Shown one piece after another: positions 40,196 through 49,918 of a stretch of DNA of 50,409 bases (the first letter of the stretch is position 1; every line of letters starts with the position of its first letter). The translations under genes were made by a program, and so were the position numbers. The stretch is from an uncultured Lachnospiraceae bacterium (GTDB lineage: Bacteria; Bacillota; Clostridia; Lachnospirales; Lachnospiraceae): contig CAOKWI010000028.1 in NCBI GenBank assembly GCA_948473115.1, forward strand, positions 1 through 50,409. Direction: 5' to 3'. The notes under the pieces are model-generated. The model worked only from the letters and a program-made list of their open reading frames with translations, did not search any database and was not told the DNA's origin.

Positions 40196-43100
40196 CTCGC
40201 ACAATATTCCAATGGTAGGCTTTCGCTGGGTGGACTATTTGATGGATTAAAGATAAATCCCGATGACTATAAGGATGCGATTGCCCAATTTAGAACTTTC
40301 GATTTATCGCAGCAGGATTTTTATAATTCACGAACCGGTACAACAAACTGGGACGCAGTCGCCCGATCCATAGACAACTGCGACGAAACCGCACTTGCCT
40401 ACTTCAAGACCCTAAGTGACGGGAACGGCACAATCGACAACCAGTCCGCTTCCGTGGACGGATTATCCCAGTATTTAAAGAGGACGGGACAGTCATTCCA
40501 ATTCGCGGCAATAAAGGCAACTCTTCTAAACACTGCACTCAATGCGGGAATTATGTTCGCTGTTTCCACAGTGATCCAGTTACTGGTGAAAGGCGTAGAT
40601 GAACTTGCCCACTCTGCTGAACGCTGCAAAGAGCGTGCCGATGAATTGATATCCTCTTACCAGTCCGCGCTCGACAATGCAGACAGCAATGCCAAAGCCG
40701 TTGAAAACCTGGCATCAAGATATGAATCATTGTCCAAAGGCGTCAACAGCCTTGGCCAGAATATGTCCCTGGCCGCTGATGAATACGCCGAATACAATGA
40801 TATCGTAAACCAGATTGCCGGTATGTTCCCCACATTAGTACAGGGCTATACCAGCGAAGGCAATGCCATCCTTTCATTGAAGGGCAACGTGGAACTCCTA
40901 CGTGACGCATATAAAGACACCCGGCAGGAAGCTTACCGAATGCTCACCGTGTCAGGTGAGGATGCTGATGGCAATGACATCATCGAAAACTGGCAAAACC
41001 TTCACGAAACAGACACCTTCTCCAAATTGATTGACCTGGGTGCCAGCGATGTCGGCGGCGATATATCCATGCGGAAAGCCCTTGATCTTCTAAACACCTT
41101 TTCCAGGATGAACGCGGACACCTACCGCAGCATAAGGATCTCTGCCCAGTTCTCGGAAGATCCCGATGCATACGCCGCACTCAGCGATGCCGAAAAGGAA
41201 ATCGGATACGGCAGTTACCTCTATAAAGCCCTGGGAATCGGCACTGACATCACAGATGAGGAATTTGAGGTGGCCAGAAGGCAGGCAGGAGCCCTCGTCC
41301 AGACCTACCAGGCCGAGATGGACAAGTCACTCAGGGATGTCCAGACTATTGCAAACGCGTTTCTCATGACAAACGAAGATTATGCAAACCTGGATGACTC
41401 ATTAAAAAGTGTCGCCTCGGTCATTGTCAACAGCATCGATGAAGGGATTGCCCTCGGGTTCAACGATAAAAATGACATTGGCGCTTACGTCATCAAGATT
41501 TTAGATGTCATGAAAAACGACCCGGAAATACAGGAAGCGCTGACTGGTCTATTTGCAATTGATACAGCCCGTATGCCGGTAAAAGAGGCAAGATCAACGA
41601 TAGACACCTATGTCAGGGAAATCGCTGAAGCCATCGGGGAAGACCCGTTGGCGCTAAAGGTCAGGCTAGGCTTCGAGGACACCGTTGATGCTGCCAAAAG
41701 GCTGCAGAACTCCATCCACATGATCACAGACGACCACGGAATAGCAGACCGCGAGGAATCCGCTTACCTGTCTGAATACACAAACAGATTCACACAGGCG
41801 CAGGCCGAACTCTGGTTAGAGACTACCCGCGAGGCACATAATGCAGCAGAGGCAGTCCGGATGTATGAGAACCGGCTGGCAGAACTTGCAGCCAAATCCC
41901 CCGCCCTCTCCATCTCCCAGACCATCGACCAGCTGAACACCCGCCTCCGCCCCGCCTTCGAATCCCTGGGCTCCGCCTACCGGGACATCTTCGCGGACGA
42001 CGGTTTCAACCCGGGCGCCGTGGATCTCCCCATGCTGGACTCCATCCGCTCCTCCATTGAGGAGTTGAACAGCCTCCAGGATGTGGACATCAATATCGAC
42101 ATAGGCGCATTTGACGCCCTTGCCTCCACCCTCACGGCGGCCGGGGTCACACAGGGACAGGCCGAACAGGCCTTCAATGACTTCGCCACCTCCGTCTTTT
42201 ACGCCTCGTATGCCACGGCGGGCATGACGGGGGAGACAAGGGGGCTGGTGGAACAGCTGCTGGAATCCCTGGGCGTGGCCAACGCCGCGGAAGCCGCCGG
42301 GTACGCCCTGCTGGAGGCAAAGGCACAGTCCGTGCTGGCAGCCCACGACCTGGCAGACGCGTCCCGGGAGGAATGTGCCTCCCTCCTGGCGGAGGGCGTG
42401 GCCGCCGGCCTCACCAGGCAGCAGATCTACGGCCTCACCGCCGCGGAGATCGCATACGGGCAGAGCGGCCTCAGCACCGAGCAGAAAATACAGCGGCTGA
42501 AGGACCTGGCCGCCGCCTACGGGGATACCGCCAGCGCCGCCCTGGCCACCGCCATCGCCAACGACCTGGCCAGCGGCCACACGGACGTGGACTCCGCCAT
42601 GGACGGCCTGATGGCAAGGATGAACGCCGGGATACGGAAAGCCCGCCTGGACTTCTCCGGCCTGGACAGGGCAGCCGCAAAGGCCGGCTCCTCGGCGGGC
42701 AGGTCCTACGCGGACGCCCTGAAGGAGGAGCTGTCCGGCCTCAACAGCGTCATCAGCTACATCGGCGGCGTCATTGGCGACCAGATCGACCTGTTCAACG
42801 ACCAGAAGGACGCTGCCGTGGAGGCCCTGGAGGCCGAGAAGCAGGCCGCACAGGAGGCCCTGGAGGCCGAAAAGGCGCTGGTACAGGAAAAGATCGACGC
42901 CAGGCAGGAGGAAATCGACAGGATCCGGGAGGCCGCCAGCGCAAGGAAGGAGGAGATCAGCCTACAGAAGGCACAGTACGACCTGGCACGCATGCAGGGC
43001 CAGCAGGCCGTCCTCCAGTACTCCCATGGCAGGGGGATGCACTACGTGACGGACACGGAAGGGCTCCGGGAGGCCCGGGAGGCCTACACCGAGGCGAAGG

Positions 43101-44623
43101 AAAACATCCGGGTCTCCGGCATACAGAAGGAAATCTCGGGCCTCCAGGACACCGTGGACGGCCTGGACAGGAAGCTGGAGGAATCCGCCAGGCACTATGA
43201 CAGCCTCATCGAACAGACCGAGAAATACTGGGACGGCCTCATCCAGGGGCTGGAAAACTACAAATCCCGCTGGCAGGAGCTTGCCGGCATCGAGGAACAG
43301 GCAAAGATGGAAGCCGCGCTCAGGAACCTGGGCATCACGTCGGAGGACGTGCTGAACCTGTCAGAATCCGCCTTTGAGGCCTTCAAGGGTCATTACCTGG
43401 GCGTCCTGCAGGAGATCCATGCCAACAACGAGGACGTGCTGCAGATGCTGCAGCGGTTCGGCGGTGTCTCCGCCGACGCACTGCGCCCCCTGGCCGGCAG
43501 CCTGGCCACCGTCACGGAAAACATACGGGACGCCTCCACCGCCATCGGCGGCAGGGCGGGGAACCCCGCAAAGGATCCCTCCCTCACGGACTCCATCGTC
43601 CTCCTGGGGGAGACCGCCGAGGAGACCCTGGGCGAGCCCGACGGGGACGGCACCACCGGCAGGTTCACGGAACTGGGCCGGACCATAGCGGCGGCGGGGA
43701 CCCACGTGGCGGAGGTCGCAAACGGGATGGAAAGCCTGGACGGCATGACGGCGGAATGCACCATCACGGTGAACATCGAGACCACAGGCAGCATCCCGGA
43801 GGTGGCCGTCGGGACCGGCATCGCCGACGCCGTGAATTCCGGCATCCCGGGCAGCAAAAGCCACACCACAGCCTCCGGTAACAACACCCCCTCAAAAAAC
43901 AACGCCCCTGCAAAGGGCAACTCCCCCTCAAAGGGCAGTATCGGCCAGGGGACCGCCACAAAGGTCAGGGGACACGCCAGTGTCGCCGGCGACTGGAACG
44001 TCCGGGAGGCAGGCAGGATCCTGGTGGGGGAGCTGGGCCGGGAACTCTGGGTGCACGCAAAGGACGGCACCTTCGAGACCGTGGGCGACAGCGGCGCGGA
44101 GTTCATCCGCACAGAAAAGGGCGACCTCATCCTCAGCCACCAACAGACGGAGGAGTTACTGGCCGTGGGGCGCATCACGGAACCCGCAGACGCCCCCACT
44201 GTACCCAATAACACCCCCGCCGTATCCGAAACCATATCCGCCGCATCCGAAAATACAACCGCGATACCCGGGAATGCACCCACCATATCCCCCTATGACC
44301 CGGCGAATGATCCCACCCCCTTCGGGGATGCGGTCAGGAAATGGGATGCCGCCATGGCAAAGCTGGACGCCCAGGCAAGGGCGGATCTGCTGAATACCAG
44401 CGTAGTCTCCTACGACAGGGATCGTCAGATACAGGAAACCATAAACCGGATCAACAATACCAGCATCTCCACCCAGAACGTCCGTCCCAATATCAATGTA
44501 GGCGGTATCAGCATCACCTGCCCCGGCGTCACGAGCCAGGCGGTCATGCGGGAAGTCAAGACCGCCCTGAACAGGGAATTTAACGGGCTCCACAATTTTG
44601 CCGACCAGTGGGTCCGGCAATAA
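40196..44623 (+). CDS. Tape measure protein 2, exon 2
   Basis: The exon encodes 1,475 aa. An ATG straddles the splice site (40193-40195) but has only a modest AAGAAGGA upstream, so a separate truncated product is possible but less likely than splicing. The first 570 residues are a divergent version of the tape-measure middle (LFPTLVQGYTSEGNAILSLKGN against LFPQLTSGYDENGNAILGLSGN in copy 1). From 41915 onward the sequence is the same as copy 1. It contains the helical coiled-coil and C-terminal globular parts. Confidence 0.9.
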   Translation, partial: LAQYSNGRLSLGGLFDGLKINPDDYKDAIAQFRTFDLSQQDFYNSRTGTTNWDAVARSIDNCDETALAYFKTLSDGNGTIDNQSASVDGLSQYLKRTGQSFQFAAIKATLLNTALNAGIMFAVSTVIQLLVKGVDELAHSAERCKERADELISSYQSALDNADSNAKAVENLASRYESLSKGVNSLGQNMSLAADEYAEYNDIVNQIAGMFPTLVQGYTSEGNAILSLKGNVELLRDAYKDTRQEAYRMLTVSGEDADGNDIIENWQNLHETDTFSKLIDLGASDVGGDISMRKALDLLNTFSRMNADTYRSIRISAQFSEDPDAYAALSDAEKEIGYGSYLYKALGIGTDITDEEFEVARRQAGALVQTYQAEMDKSLRDVQTIANAFLMTNEDYANLDDSLKSVASVIVNSIDEGIALGFNDKNDIGAYVIKILDVMKNDPEIQEALTGLFAIDTARMPVKEARSTIDTYVREIAEAIGEDPLALKVRLGFEDTVDAAKRLQNSIHMITDDHGIADREESAYLSEYTNRFTQAQAELWLETTREAHNAAEAVRMYENRLAELAAKSPALSISQTIDQLNTRLRPAFESLGSAYRDIFADDGFNPGAVDLPMLDSIRSSIEELNSLQDVDINIDIGAFDALASTLTAAGVTQGQAEQAFNDFATSVFYASYATAGMTGETRGLVEQLLESLGVANAAEAAGYALLEAKAQSVLAAHDLADASREECASLLAEGVAAGLTRQQIYGLTAAEIAYGQSGLSTEQKIQRLKDLAAAYGDTASAALATAIANDLASGHTDVDSAMDGLMARMNAGIRKARLDFSGLDRAAAKAGSSAGRSYADALKEELSGLNSVISYIGGVIGDQIDLFNDQKDAAVEALEAEKQAAQEALEAEKALVQEKIDARQEEIDRIREAASARKEEISLQKAQYDLARMQGQQAVLQYSHGRGMHYVTDTEGLREAREAYTEAKENIRVSGIQKEISGLQDTVDGLDRKLEESARHYDSLIEQTEKYWDGLIQGLENYKSRWQELAGIEEQAKMEAALRNLGITSEDVLNLSESAFEAFKGHYLGVLQEIHANNEDVLQMLQRFGGVSADALRPLAGSLATVTENIRDASTAIGGRAGNPAKDPSLTDSIVLLGETAEETLGEPDGDGTTGRFTELGRTIAAAGTHVAEVANGMESLDGMTAECTITVNIETTGSIPEVAVGTGIADAVNSGIPGSKSHTTASGNNTPSKNNAPAKGNSPSKGSIGQGTATKVRGHASVAGDWNVREAGRILVGELGRELWVHAKDGTFETVGDSGAEFIRTEKGDLILSHQQTEELLAVGRITEPADAPTVPNNTPAVSETISAASENTTAIPGNAPTISPYDPANDPTPFGDAVRKWDAAMAKLDAQARADLLNTSVVSYDRDRQIQETINRINNTSISTQNVRPNINVGGISITCPGVTSQAVMREVKTALNREFNGLHNFADQWVRQ
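41915..44618 (+). repeat. 3' long repeat of the tape-measure duplication, copy 2
   Basis: Partner of 29113-31816. The sharp border at TCCCAGACCATCGACCAG marks a recombination or gene-conversion edge. Confidence 0.97.
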
Positions 44624-44634
44624 AAGTGATTGTT

Positions 44635-44679
44635 CATGCCGGCGAAAAGAGATGGGCAAAGCCCCCTCTTGGCGGCATG
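44635..44679 (+). other. Hairpin after tape measure 2
   Basis: CATGCC pairs with GGCATG; inside, AGAG..GGGC and GCCCCCTCT add a second stem. No T-tract follows, so it may be a processing or weak stop signal between tape measure 2 and the baseplate genes. Confidence 0.4.
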
Positions 44680-44731
44680 ACGGGAAGTGGGACTGGATGG
44701 ATTGACCGCAGGAAAGGAGGTGACCACCCCA

Positions 44732-44995
44732 ATGGATTTTCAGACAGAAATCGTCAGATCGATCCAGCTCATGTTCGATCAGAAAATAGGCCGATATAAG
44801 GCAGACAAAACCTATCCGTCCGTTGTGAAAGGAATCTCCCGGAAAGGGTATGTGATACTGGATTCAGCCGGCAGCGAGAGAACCGTGAAATGCTGCATCC
44901 CGAATGTCAGCCTGCACGTGGGACAAAGAGTTTTCGTGAAGGAACCAATGGGAGACCTGCGCCTGATCCATATCTGCGGCGTAATGGAAAAATAG
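44732..44995 (+). CDS. Small baseplate-region protein
   Basis: The protein has 87 aa; the start MDFQTEIV has AAAGGAGGTGACC upstream. It is a beta-rich small fold (YPSVVKGISRKGYVILDSAGSERTVKCCIPNVSLHVGQRVFVKEPMGDLRLIHICGVM) that resembles an OB-type barrel. Small OB-fold proteins occur in tail tips and spikes, but the assignment rests on pattern and place only. Confidence 0.55.
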   Translation: MDFQTEIVRSIQLMFDQKIGRYKADKTYPSVVKGISRKGYVILDSAGSERTVKCCIPNVSLHVGQRVFVKEPMGDLRLIHICGVMEK

Positions 44996-45032
44996 AATAA
45001 CAAGTGACTGTTAAGGACAGGATCCCGCGCAG

Positions 45033-46283
45033 TTGCAACATCAATACAGAGAGAGGGTGATTCCGATAGCAAAGCCACAGATCAAAAAAATAATTCCCTT
45101 TGATGCCAACAAGGACCATGCAATCTCAATTGCATGGTCCGGCATCCGCGCGATTGCCAACAGGATCCTCATTTATGATAATGAGACCAACCAGATTGTG
45201 TACGACCGCAAAACACCTTCGTACACGCTCAGGCACACCATACCCGCACACACACTTGCCAACGGCAGGAAATATGTGATGCAGGCACAGGTATTCACCG
45301 ACGGGGACGTCCCTTCGGCACTGTCTGACAAGACACTGTTTTATACCTTTGAAACGCCCGCATTCTATTTTGAGAACGTGTCCGACGGGTCACTCATAGA
45401 CAATTCTTCCTTTGTCGCCTCCATACACTACTATTCTCCCGACTGGGAGGACATCGGCAAATATGTCTTTTATTTATATGACGCGTCAAAAAAGCTGCTG
45501 CTGGGAAGCAGCGAACTGACAGATATCGGAAACATCAGCTATGCCTATCAGGGACTTGACAATAACACCTCCTATTACATCAGGTGTGCGGGCGTCACCG
45601 TAAACGGCATGGAACTGGATACCGGGTACGTGGGGATCACCGTGAGGTTTGAGAACCCCAACGCCTATGCCCGCCTTTATGCCACTCCCCTCCCGTCCCA
45701 GGGCTGCGTACAGGTGGCCACCAACCTGGTCATCATCCAGTACAACGGAACGGACAGCTTTACCTACACGGACGGCATGATCGACCTGAGAGGCAAAACA
45801 TTGTACTACGACAAGGGATTCCTGATCAAGGACGACTTTACGCTGCTGCTCCGGGGGCAGAATCTCTGGCAGACCGCCGACATCCTGAAAATGAACCGTG
45901 GGGATAGGGGGCTGACGTTAAGCTCCCGGATCTATGCGGACGGCTCCCTGCGCTTCCGGCTGCTTGTGCCCAACGGACTGGGGCATTACTTACTGTACTC
46001 TGATCCGCAGTACTTTGAGAATACAGATATGGTCACCATAGCCCTGCGGAGAAAAAACAATATCTACCAATTGCGTGTATTCGTGGAACCGATCTCCACG
46101 GAGGAAGGCAATATGTGGTACGGCACAGAACTCCCGCCCAGGCATCTGATGAGCGACAACGACACCTGGATCAATACCGATGGGCACACTTATCCTGTGT
46201 ACAAAGATTCCTGTGGAACATACCTGGAGGAGTCGGAACCGATAAACGCGCTGTTAGACGCCCTATGGCTGGGAGGTGAATGA
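45033..46283 (+). CDS. Tail protein with fibronectin-III-like domains
   Basis: The protein has 416 aa from TTG 45033; GTG 45057 (VIPIAKPQIKKIIPF) is an alternative. Two FnIII-like modules are suggested by ISIAWSG...NRILIYDNETNQIVYD and by YVFYLYDASKKLLLGSS...NTSYYIRCAGVTVNG. The remainder, a lectin-like beta region with TLLLRGQNLWQTADILKM and SLRFRLLVPNG, may bind a ligand. ATGA overlap with the next gene shows an operon of tail-tip genes. It is probably part of the distal tail or host-recognition assembly. Confidence 0.6.
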   Translation: MQHQYRERVIPIAKPQIKKIIPFDANKDHAISIAWSGIRAIANRILIYDNETNQIVYDRKTPSYTLRHTIPAHTLANGRKYVMQAQVFTDGDVPSALSDKTLFYTFETPAFYFENVSDGSLIDNSSFVASIHYYSPDWEDIGKYVFYLYDASKKLLLGSSELTDIGNISYAYQGLDNNTSYYIRCAGVTVNGMELDTGYVGITVRFENPNAYARLYATPLPSQGCVQVATNLVIIQYNGTDSFTYTDGMIDLRGKTLYYDKGFLIKDDFTLLLRGQNLWQTADILKMNRGDRGLTLSSRIYADGSLRFRLLVPNGLGHYLLYSDPQYFENTDMVTIALRRKNNIYQLRVFVEPISTEEGNMWYGTELPPRHLMSDNDTWINTDGHTYPVYKDSCGTYLEESEPINALLDALWLGGE

Positions 46284-47218
46284 GACCAATGTTCCTGTGC
46301 GGAAACAGTTTTGTCGGCGGCGGACTGGCCTGCTGCCTTACGCCCACCGGCATGGAAAACATCAACTATATTGAACTGAAGGAAGGACTGTATGACGGAA
46401 TGTACCTCACCAGGGCAACCGAACCGGAATTATCCGGCACATTCCCCGGAGAATGGGATTTTGACACCCTATTATGGGCGAAGTTCAACGGCAGCGTCAA
46501 CGCCGGCAATGTGGACTGGAACCTGGCAAACACCTCCCACATCATCCTGAAAAGCAGGACGGAGGGCACTTTCCAGTGGAAAACCATTGTCGTCAAAGAA
46601 GTAACTGACATTGCCGACTTCGTGATCAACTATCCCGATTATTTCATTGCGTCGGGACAGTCTGTGGAATACGCCATTGTCCCCGTATTATATGGCCTGG
46701 AAGGCAGCTATGCAACTGCAAAGGCCGTTTCCAGATTCACAAAAATGTTCCTGGTGGAGGGAACGGTGGCCTGGGGGACGGAGATCACGGACGGATACTG
46801 CGACACGACCCGCAACGTCCCCTCTTCCACTGTCGAACTGCTCAACAGCAGGTATCCTGTCTTTGTCAGGAATACCATTGCCGACTATGATACCGGCAGC
46901 TGCAAGGGTTCCTTCCTACCGCTGGCGGAGGAGAATGACTGCGAGCCTGCCTACGGCGAACAGTATGACTACCAGCGCACTGCATACCAGAAGAAATTTA
47001 TGGATTTTATCTCCGACGGCATTCCCAAGATACTGAAACTGCCGGACGGAAGACTGTGGCTGGTCCAGGTAACACCCAATCCCTCCGATACTGCCAACCA
47101 GGCCTACAATGACCGGGATATCTCATGGTCATGGGTTGAAGTCGGCAGCGTGAACTCGGAGGAAGACTTATATTACCTGGGCTTCTCAGACGTAGAATCA
47201 GAATGGTGGAGTCAATAA
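46280..47218 (+). CDS. Distal tail/baseplate protein
   Basis: The protein has 312 aa, with GGAGGTG upstream. It is beta-rich with many Trp and Tyr (TFPGEWDFDTLLWAKFNGSVNAGNVDWNL, then EGTFQWKTIVVKEV). The C-terminal DGIPKILKLPDGRLWLVQVTPNPSDTANQAYNDRDISWSWVEVG is typical of tail proteins carrying host-facing sandwich domains. The stop overlaps the next start (TAATG). Exact family not recognised. Confidence 0.6.
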   Translation: MRPMFLCGNSFVGGGLACCLTPTGMENINYIELKEGLYDGMYLTRATEPELSGTFPGEWDFDTLLWAKFNGSVNAGNVDWNLANTSHIILKSRTEGTFQWKTIVVKEVTDIADFVINYPDYFIASGQSVEYAIVPVLYGLEGSYATAKAVSRFTKMFLVEGTVAWGTEITDGYCDTTRNVPSSTVELLNSRYPVFVRNTIADYDTGSCKGSFLPLAEENDCEPAYGEQYDYQRTAYQKKFMDFISDGIPKILKLPDGRLWLVQVTPNPSDTANQAYNDRDISWSWVEVGSVNSEEDLYYLGFSDVESEWWSQ

Positions 47219-48879
47219 TGGCAGAAAAAATCACACAGGAGGATCTGCTGATCGTCCTACAGCAGTCGGCAGCCCCTACCATAAAACTGAAAATGGAAAT
47301 AATGGATTCAGGCCGGAGGATCACAGGGATCCTCGACTGCGGCCTGACAGCTGGCAGCATGTCGATATCGGGAGAGTCCGATATCAGGCGCACTGCCAGC
47401 TTTGTCGTACAGCCCACATTGAAAGAAAGGATAAAGCTTGCGGAAGACAGCCCCCTGTGGCTGAACAGGGATATCCGGCTGTCCGTGGGCCTGTATGACG
47501 CCAGAAACAGGCAATATAAATATTATCCCCTGGGCTCCTACGTCTACACCGATATCTCCGGTGCATATGACGCCGCGGCCGATTCCCTTACGGTCAATTG
47601 CTCCGACTTCATGAAGAAGCTGGACGGTACGAAAAACGGGCAGTTAGGCGCACTGACCATCCGCTATCCGGCGTACGAGGAAAATGAGCAGACCGGTCAG
47701 GTGATCCGCTACAACATCCTCCGGGACGCCGTCATGGAAACCCTGCGGAACCTTGCGGGGATCACCGACTACAGGATCGACGACATGGGGGAGCACCGGG
47801 CATTGCCGGAATACAACAGACACTGGCAGCAATACCGGGAAGAAAACATCACGTGGAATGCGATCCCCTTTGACCAGGAATTTGCTGCCGGCTGCAGCGT
47901 CCTGTCCATCCTGACCACGTTCCGGGATATCTATCCCAACTATGAAATGTTCTTTGACATGGACACCAACACTTTCATCTGTCAGCTGAAGCCCATGTGC
48001 TACGAAGACGAGCTTTTCCTGGACAATACGTTCCTGCAAAGAGTGCTGATCTCCGAGAACACCTCCGTGGATATCTCCACCGTGAGAAATATCTGCGAGG
48101 TATGGGGAAAGGTGATTGAGACGGACTTTTACAGTGAAAGCTGCTCCTGTTCCGACAACACTTACCACGTCTCCATACCGGGCTATGAGGACGGATACCA
48201 TACCGGAGATATCATCAGCCTGAGAATACCGGCGGCCAATCAGGCAGATACCAGAATAGACATCAATGGTTTCGGAGCCATATGCATTTACAATGAGGCG
48301 GACGAAGCACCTGTCAAGGCCAACGAACTGAAGCAGAATGTGGTGTATGCCTTCAAGATCCGTAAAACCCGCGTAAACGGCCAGGATCTCACCAGGGCAT
48401 ACCTGCTGGGCCAATGGCAGGTACACGCGGTCAATGTGCTGACAAACGGGCGTAAAAGCGGTCAGTTTGTGACCGCTCCCGACGGCCAGGTGTGCGAATT
48501 ATACTCGAAGGAGTATTTTCAGAAATTCTATCACTGTGAACGCGTTGCCCTGACTGTCGTGGAGGAATCTCCCTTTACCGTGGAGAAACTGGGCGAAATC
48601 CTGGACGTCAAGACAGGGGGCGAATACGAAAACATCACCTCGGACAGTCTGGCGGCCGAAAGGGCGGAATGGGAAAACTGGAAAAACAGCAGACTGACCG
48701 ATCAGATCTCAATCACCACCGCCCTCCTGCCCTTCCTGGATGTGAATAAAAAGGTATCCTACCAGCGGAGCGATTCGGACAGGGAGCATCCATACATTAT
48801 CAGCTCCGTCTCCCATGATTTCTCCGGATACACATCCACCATCACCATGTACCGGTTTTATCCCTTATACCAGCAATAG
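47218..48879 (+). CDS. Baseplate hub / tail-associated protein
   Basis: The protein has 553 aa from the overlapping ATG at 47218; five codons earlier is also possible. Elements such as SISGESDIRRTASFVVQP, LGSYVYTDISGAYDAAADSLTVNCSDFMKKLDG and the middle FFDMDTNTFICQLKPM, with late PYIISSVSHDFSGYTSTITMYRFYP, follow the gp27/hub pattern of siphophage tails, in which the ring protein contacts the tube end. It has no visible peptidase domain. Position before small proteins and fibres fits. Confidence 0.65.
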   Translation: MAEKITQEDLLIVLQQSAAPTIKLKMEIMDSGRRITGILDCGLTAGSMSISGESDIRRTASFVVQPTLKERIKLAEDSPLWLNRDIRLSVGLYDARNRQYKYYPLGSYVYTDISGAYDAAADSLTVNCSDFMKKLDGTKNGQLGALTIRYPAYEENEQTGQVIRYNILRDAVMETLRNLAGITDYRIDDMGEHRALPEYNRHWQQYREENITWNAIPFDQEFAAGCSVLSILTTFRDIYPNYEMFFDMDTNTFICQLKPMCYEDELFLDNTFLQRVLISENTSVDISTVRNICEVWGKVIETDFYSESCSCSDNTYHVSIPGYEDGYHTGDIISLRIPAANQADTRIDINGFGAICIYNEADEAPVKANELKQNVVYAFKIRKTRVNGQDLTRAYLLGQWQVHAVNVLTNGRKSGQFVTAPDGQVCELYSKEYFQKFYHCERVALTVVEESPFTVEKLGEILDVKTGGEYENITSDSLAAERAEWENWKNSRLTDQISITTALLPFLDVNKKVSYQRSDSDREHPYIISSVSHDFSGYTSTITMYRFYPLYQQ

Positions 48880-48903
48880 CCGGAATATCCGGCATTTCCC
48901 TCA

Positions 48904-48993
48904 TTGCCCAACGGGCAATATTTGCTCAACAAGCAATATTTGCTCAACGAACAATGCTTGCCCAACGGGCAGTGTTTGCCCAACAGACAATGT
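48904..48993 (+). repeat. Five 18-bp tandem mini-hairpins
   Basis: TTGCCCAACGGGCAATAT and four variants run head to tail. Each can form a small stem TTGCCC-AAC-GGGCAA. Pairing weakens in units 2, 3 and 5, but the spacing stays exact. It lies between the hub gene and the next ribosome site. Confidence 0.9.
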
Positions 48994-49022
48994 TTGTCGC
49001 GGGAATTACAAGGAGGTCCAAA

Positions 49023-49355
49023 ATGACACAATACGAACATGAATTCAGCAGCTTTCCATCCCAGAAAATAACAAGACATCATTTCCGGGATGTGGACGAA
49101 ACGGCTGTAGGTCTGGTGAACCAGATCAATCAGCTGCGCTCACAGGGATTATACAGCCAGGCCGCTGCCCTGGTCGAAAGTAACAAAGCGATTTTATCCC
49201 CATACACCATCGATGCCGTCACCTTCAGGACATGGGAAGAAGAGATCTATAATACCCAGATATATGCCAGGCAGGCACGGCAGTCCATATACTTTGAGGC
49301 AAACGAGGACGATTTTGACTGTCTTGCAGGAGACGTCTGGCTGGGAGGTAGCTGA
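49023..49355 (+). CDS. Small tail-tip protein a
   Basis: The protein has 110 aa; AAGGAGGTCCAAA precedes the ATG. It is mostly helical (ETAVGLVNQINQLRSQGLYSQAAALVESNKAILSPYTIDAVTFRTWEEEIYNTQIYARQARQ). The pattern LxSQGxYSxAxxLI recurs in the next gene, so the two are likely paralogs. The C-terminus ends AGDVWLGGS, and its stop is almost fused to the next start. The role in the tail is unknown. Confidence 0.55.
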   Translation: MTQYEHEFSSFPSQKITRHHFRDVDETAVGLVNQINQLRSQGLYSQAAALVESNKAILSPYTIDAVTFRTWEEEIYNTQIYARQARQSIYFEANEDDFDCLAGDVWLGGS

Positions 49356-49356
49356 T

Positions 49357-49665
49357 ATGTTATACAATCCGATATCCAATTATCCTGACAGCATCGACCC
49401 CATGATCTTCTTTCAGGATATCGACCTGACACAGGCCGAAACCATGGAAGCATACGACCGCCTGATCTCACAGGGCCGTTACAGCGAAGCCAGTGAACTG
49501 ATAAGCGGACAGGAAGGGATCCATGGATTCTTTTCCGACTACCTAAACGCAATTGAAAACCGGATCCATTCTTTACAGGAACATCTATTGGCACTGGCGC
49601 CAAAACAGCCCTTTGTAAGCTCTGACAACGAGCCCGCGGCTGACAATCAGATCATCTGGATCTGA
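49357..49665 (+). CDS. Small tail-tip protein b
   Basis: The protein has 102 aa; GGGAGGTAGCTGAT precedes the ATG. TQAETMEAYDRLISQGRYSEASELISGQEGIHGFFSDYLNAIENRIHSLQEHLLAL mirrors the helical hairpin of the gene before. It may form a heteromer with protein a, as an adaptor between hub and fibre. Confidence 0.55.
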   Translation: MLYNPISNYPDSIDPMIFFQDIDLTQAETMEAYDRLISQGRYSEASELISGQEGIHGFFSDYLNAIENRIHSLQEHLLALAPKQPFVSSDNEPAADNQIIWI

Positions 49666-49719
49666 CGCATATATACCATCTATGTATATGATTTGCACGC
49701 ATATTTTGGCATATGATTC

Positions 49720-49918
49720 TGACATATGATTTAGACCTACAAATCAGGTACGTGATTCTGGCATATGATTTAGGCATGCAAATCAGGTACGTGATTCTGA
49801 CACATGATCCAGACTCACAAATCAGGTACGTGATTCTGGCACATGATCCAGACCCACATATCAGATGCGTGATTCTGGCACATGATCCAGACCCACAAAT
49901 CAGATGCGTGATTCTGAC
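49720..49918 (+). repeat. 39-bp tandem repeats upstream of fibre gene
   Basis: Five units share GATTCTGRCAYATGATYYAG and CAAATCAGRTRCGT blocks. The repeat is continuous, with no unique spacers, so it is not CRISPR. Because 39 is a multiple of three it leaves open frames on both strands (13-residue peptide repeats), but neither frame has a ribosome site. It ends just before the AAGGAGG of the fibre gene. Confidence 0.9.

Noticed and set aside
41816..44286. Long minus-strand frames across the tape measure, repeated in both copies
   Set aside because: They are antisense shadows of the 2.7-kb repeat without start signals or domain patterns.
49720..49918. CRISPR-like regular repeats
   Set aside because: Units abut each other with no unique spacers, and no cas gene is near.
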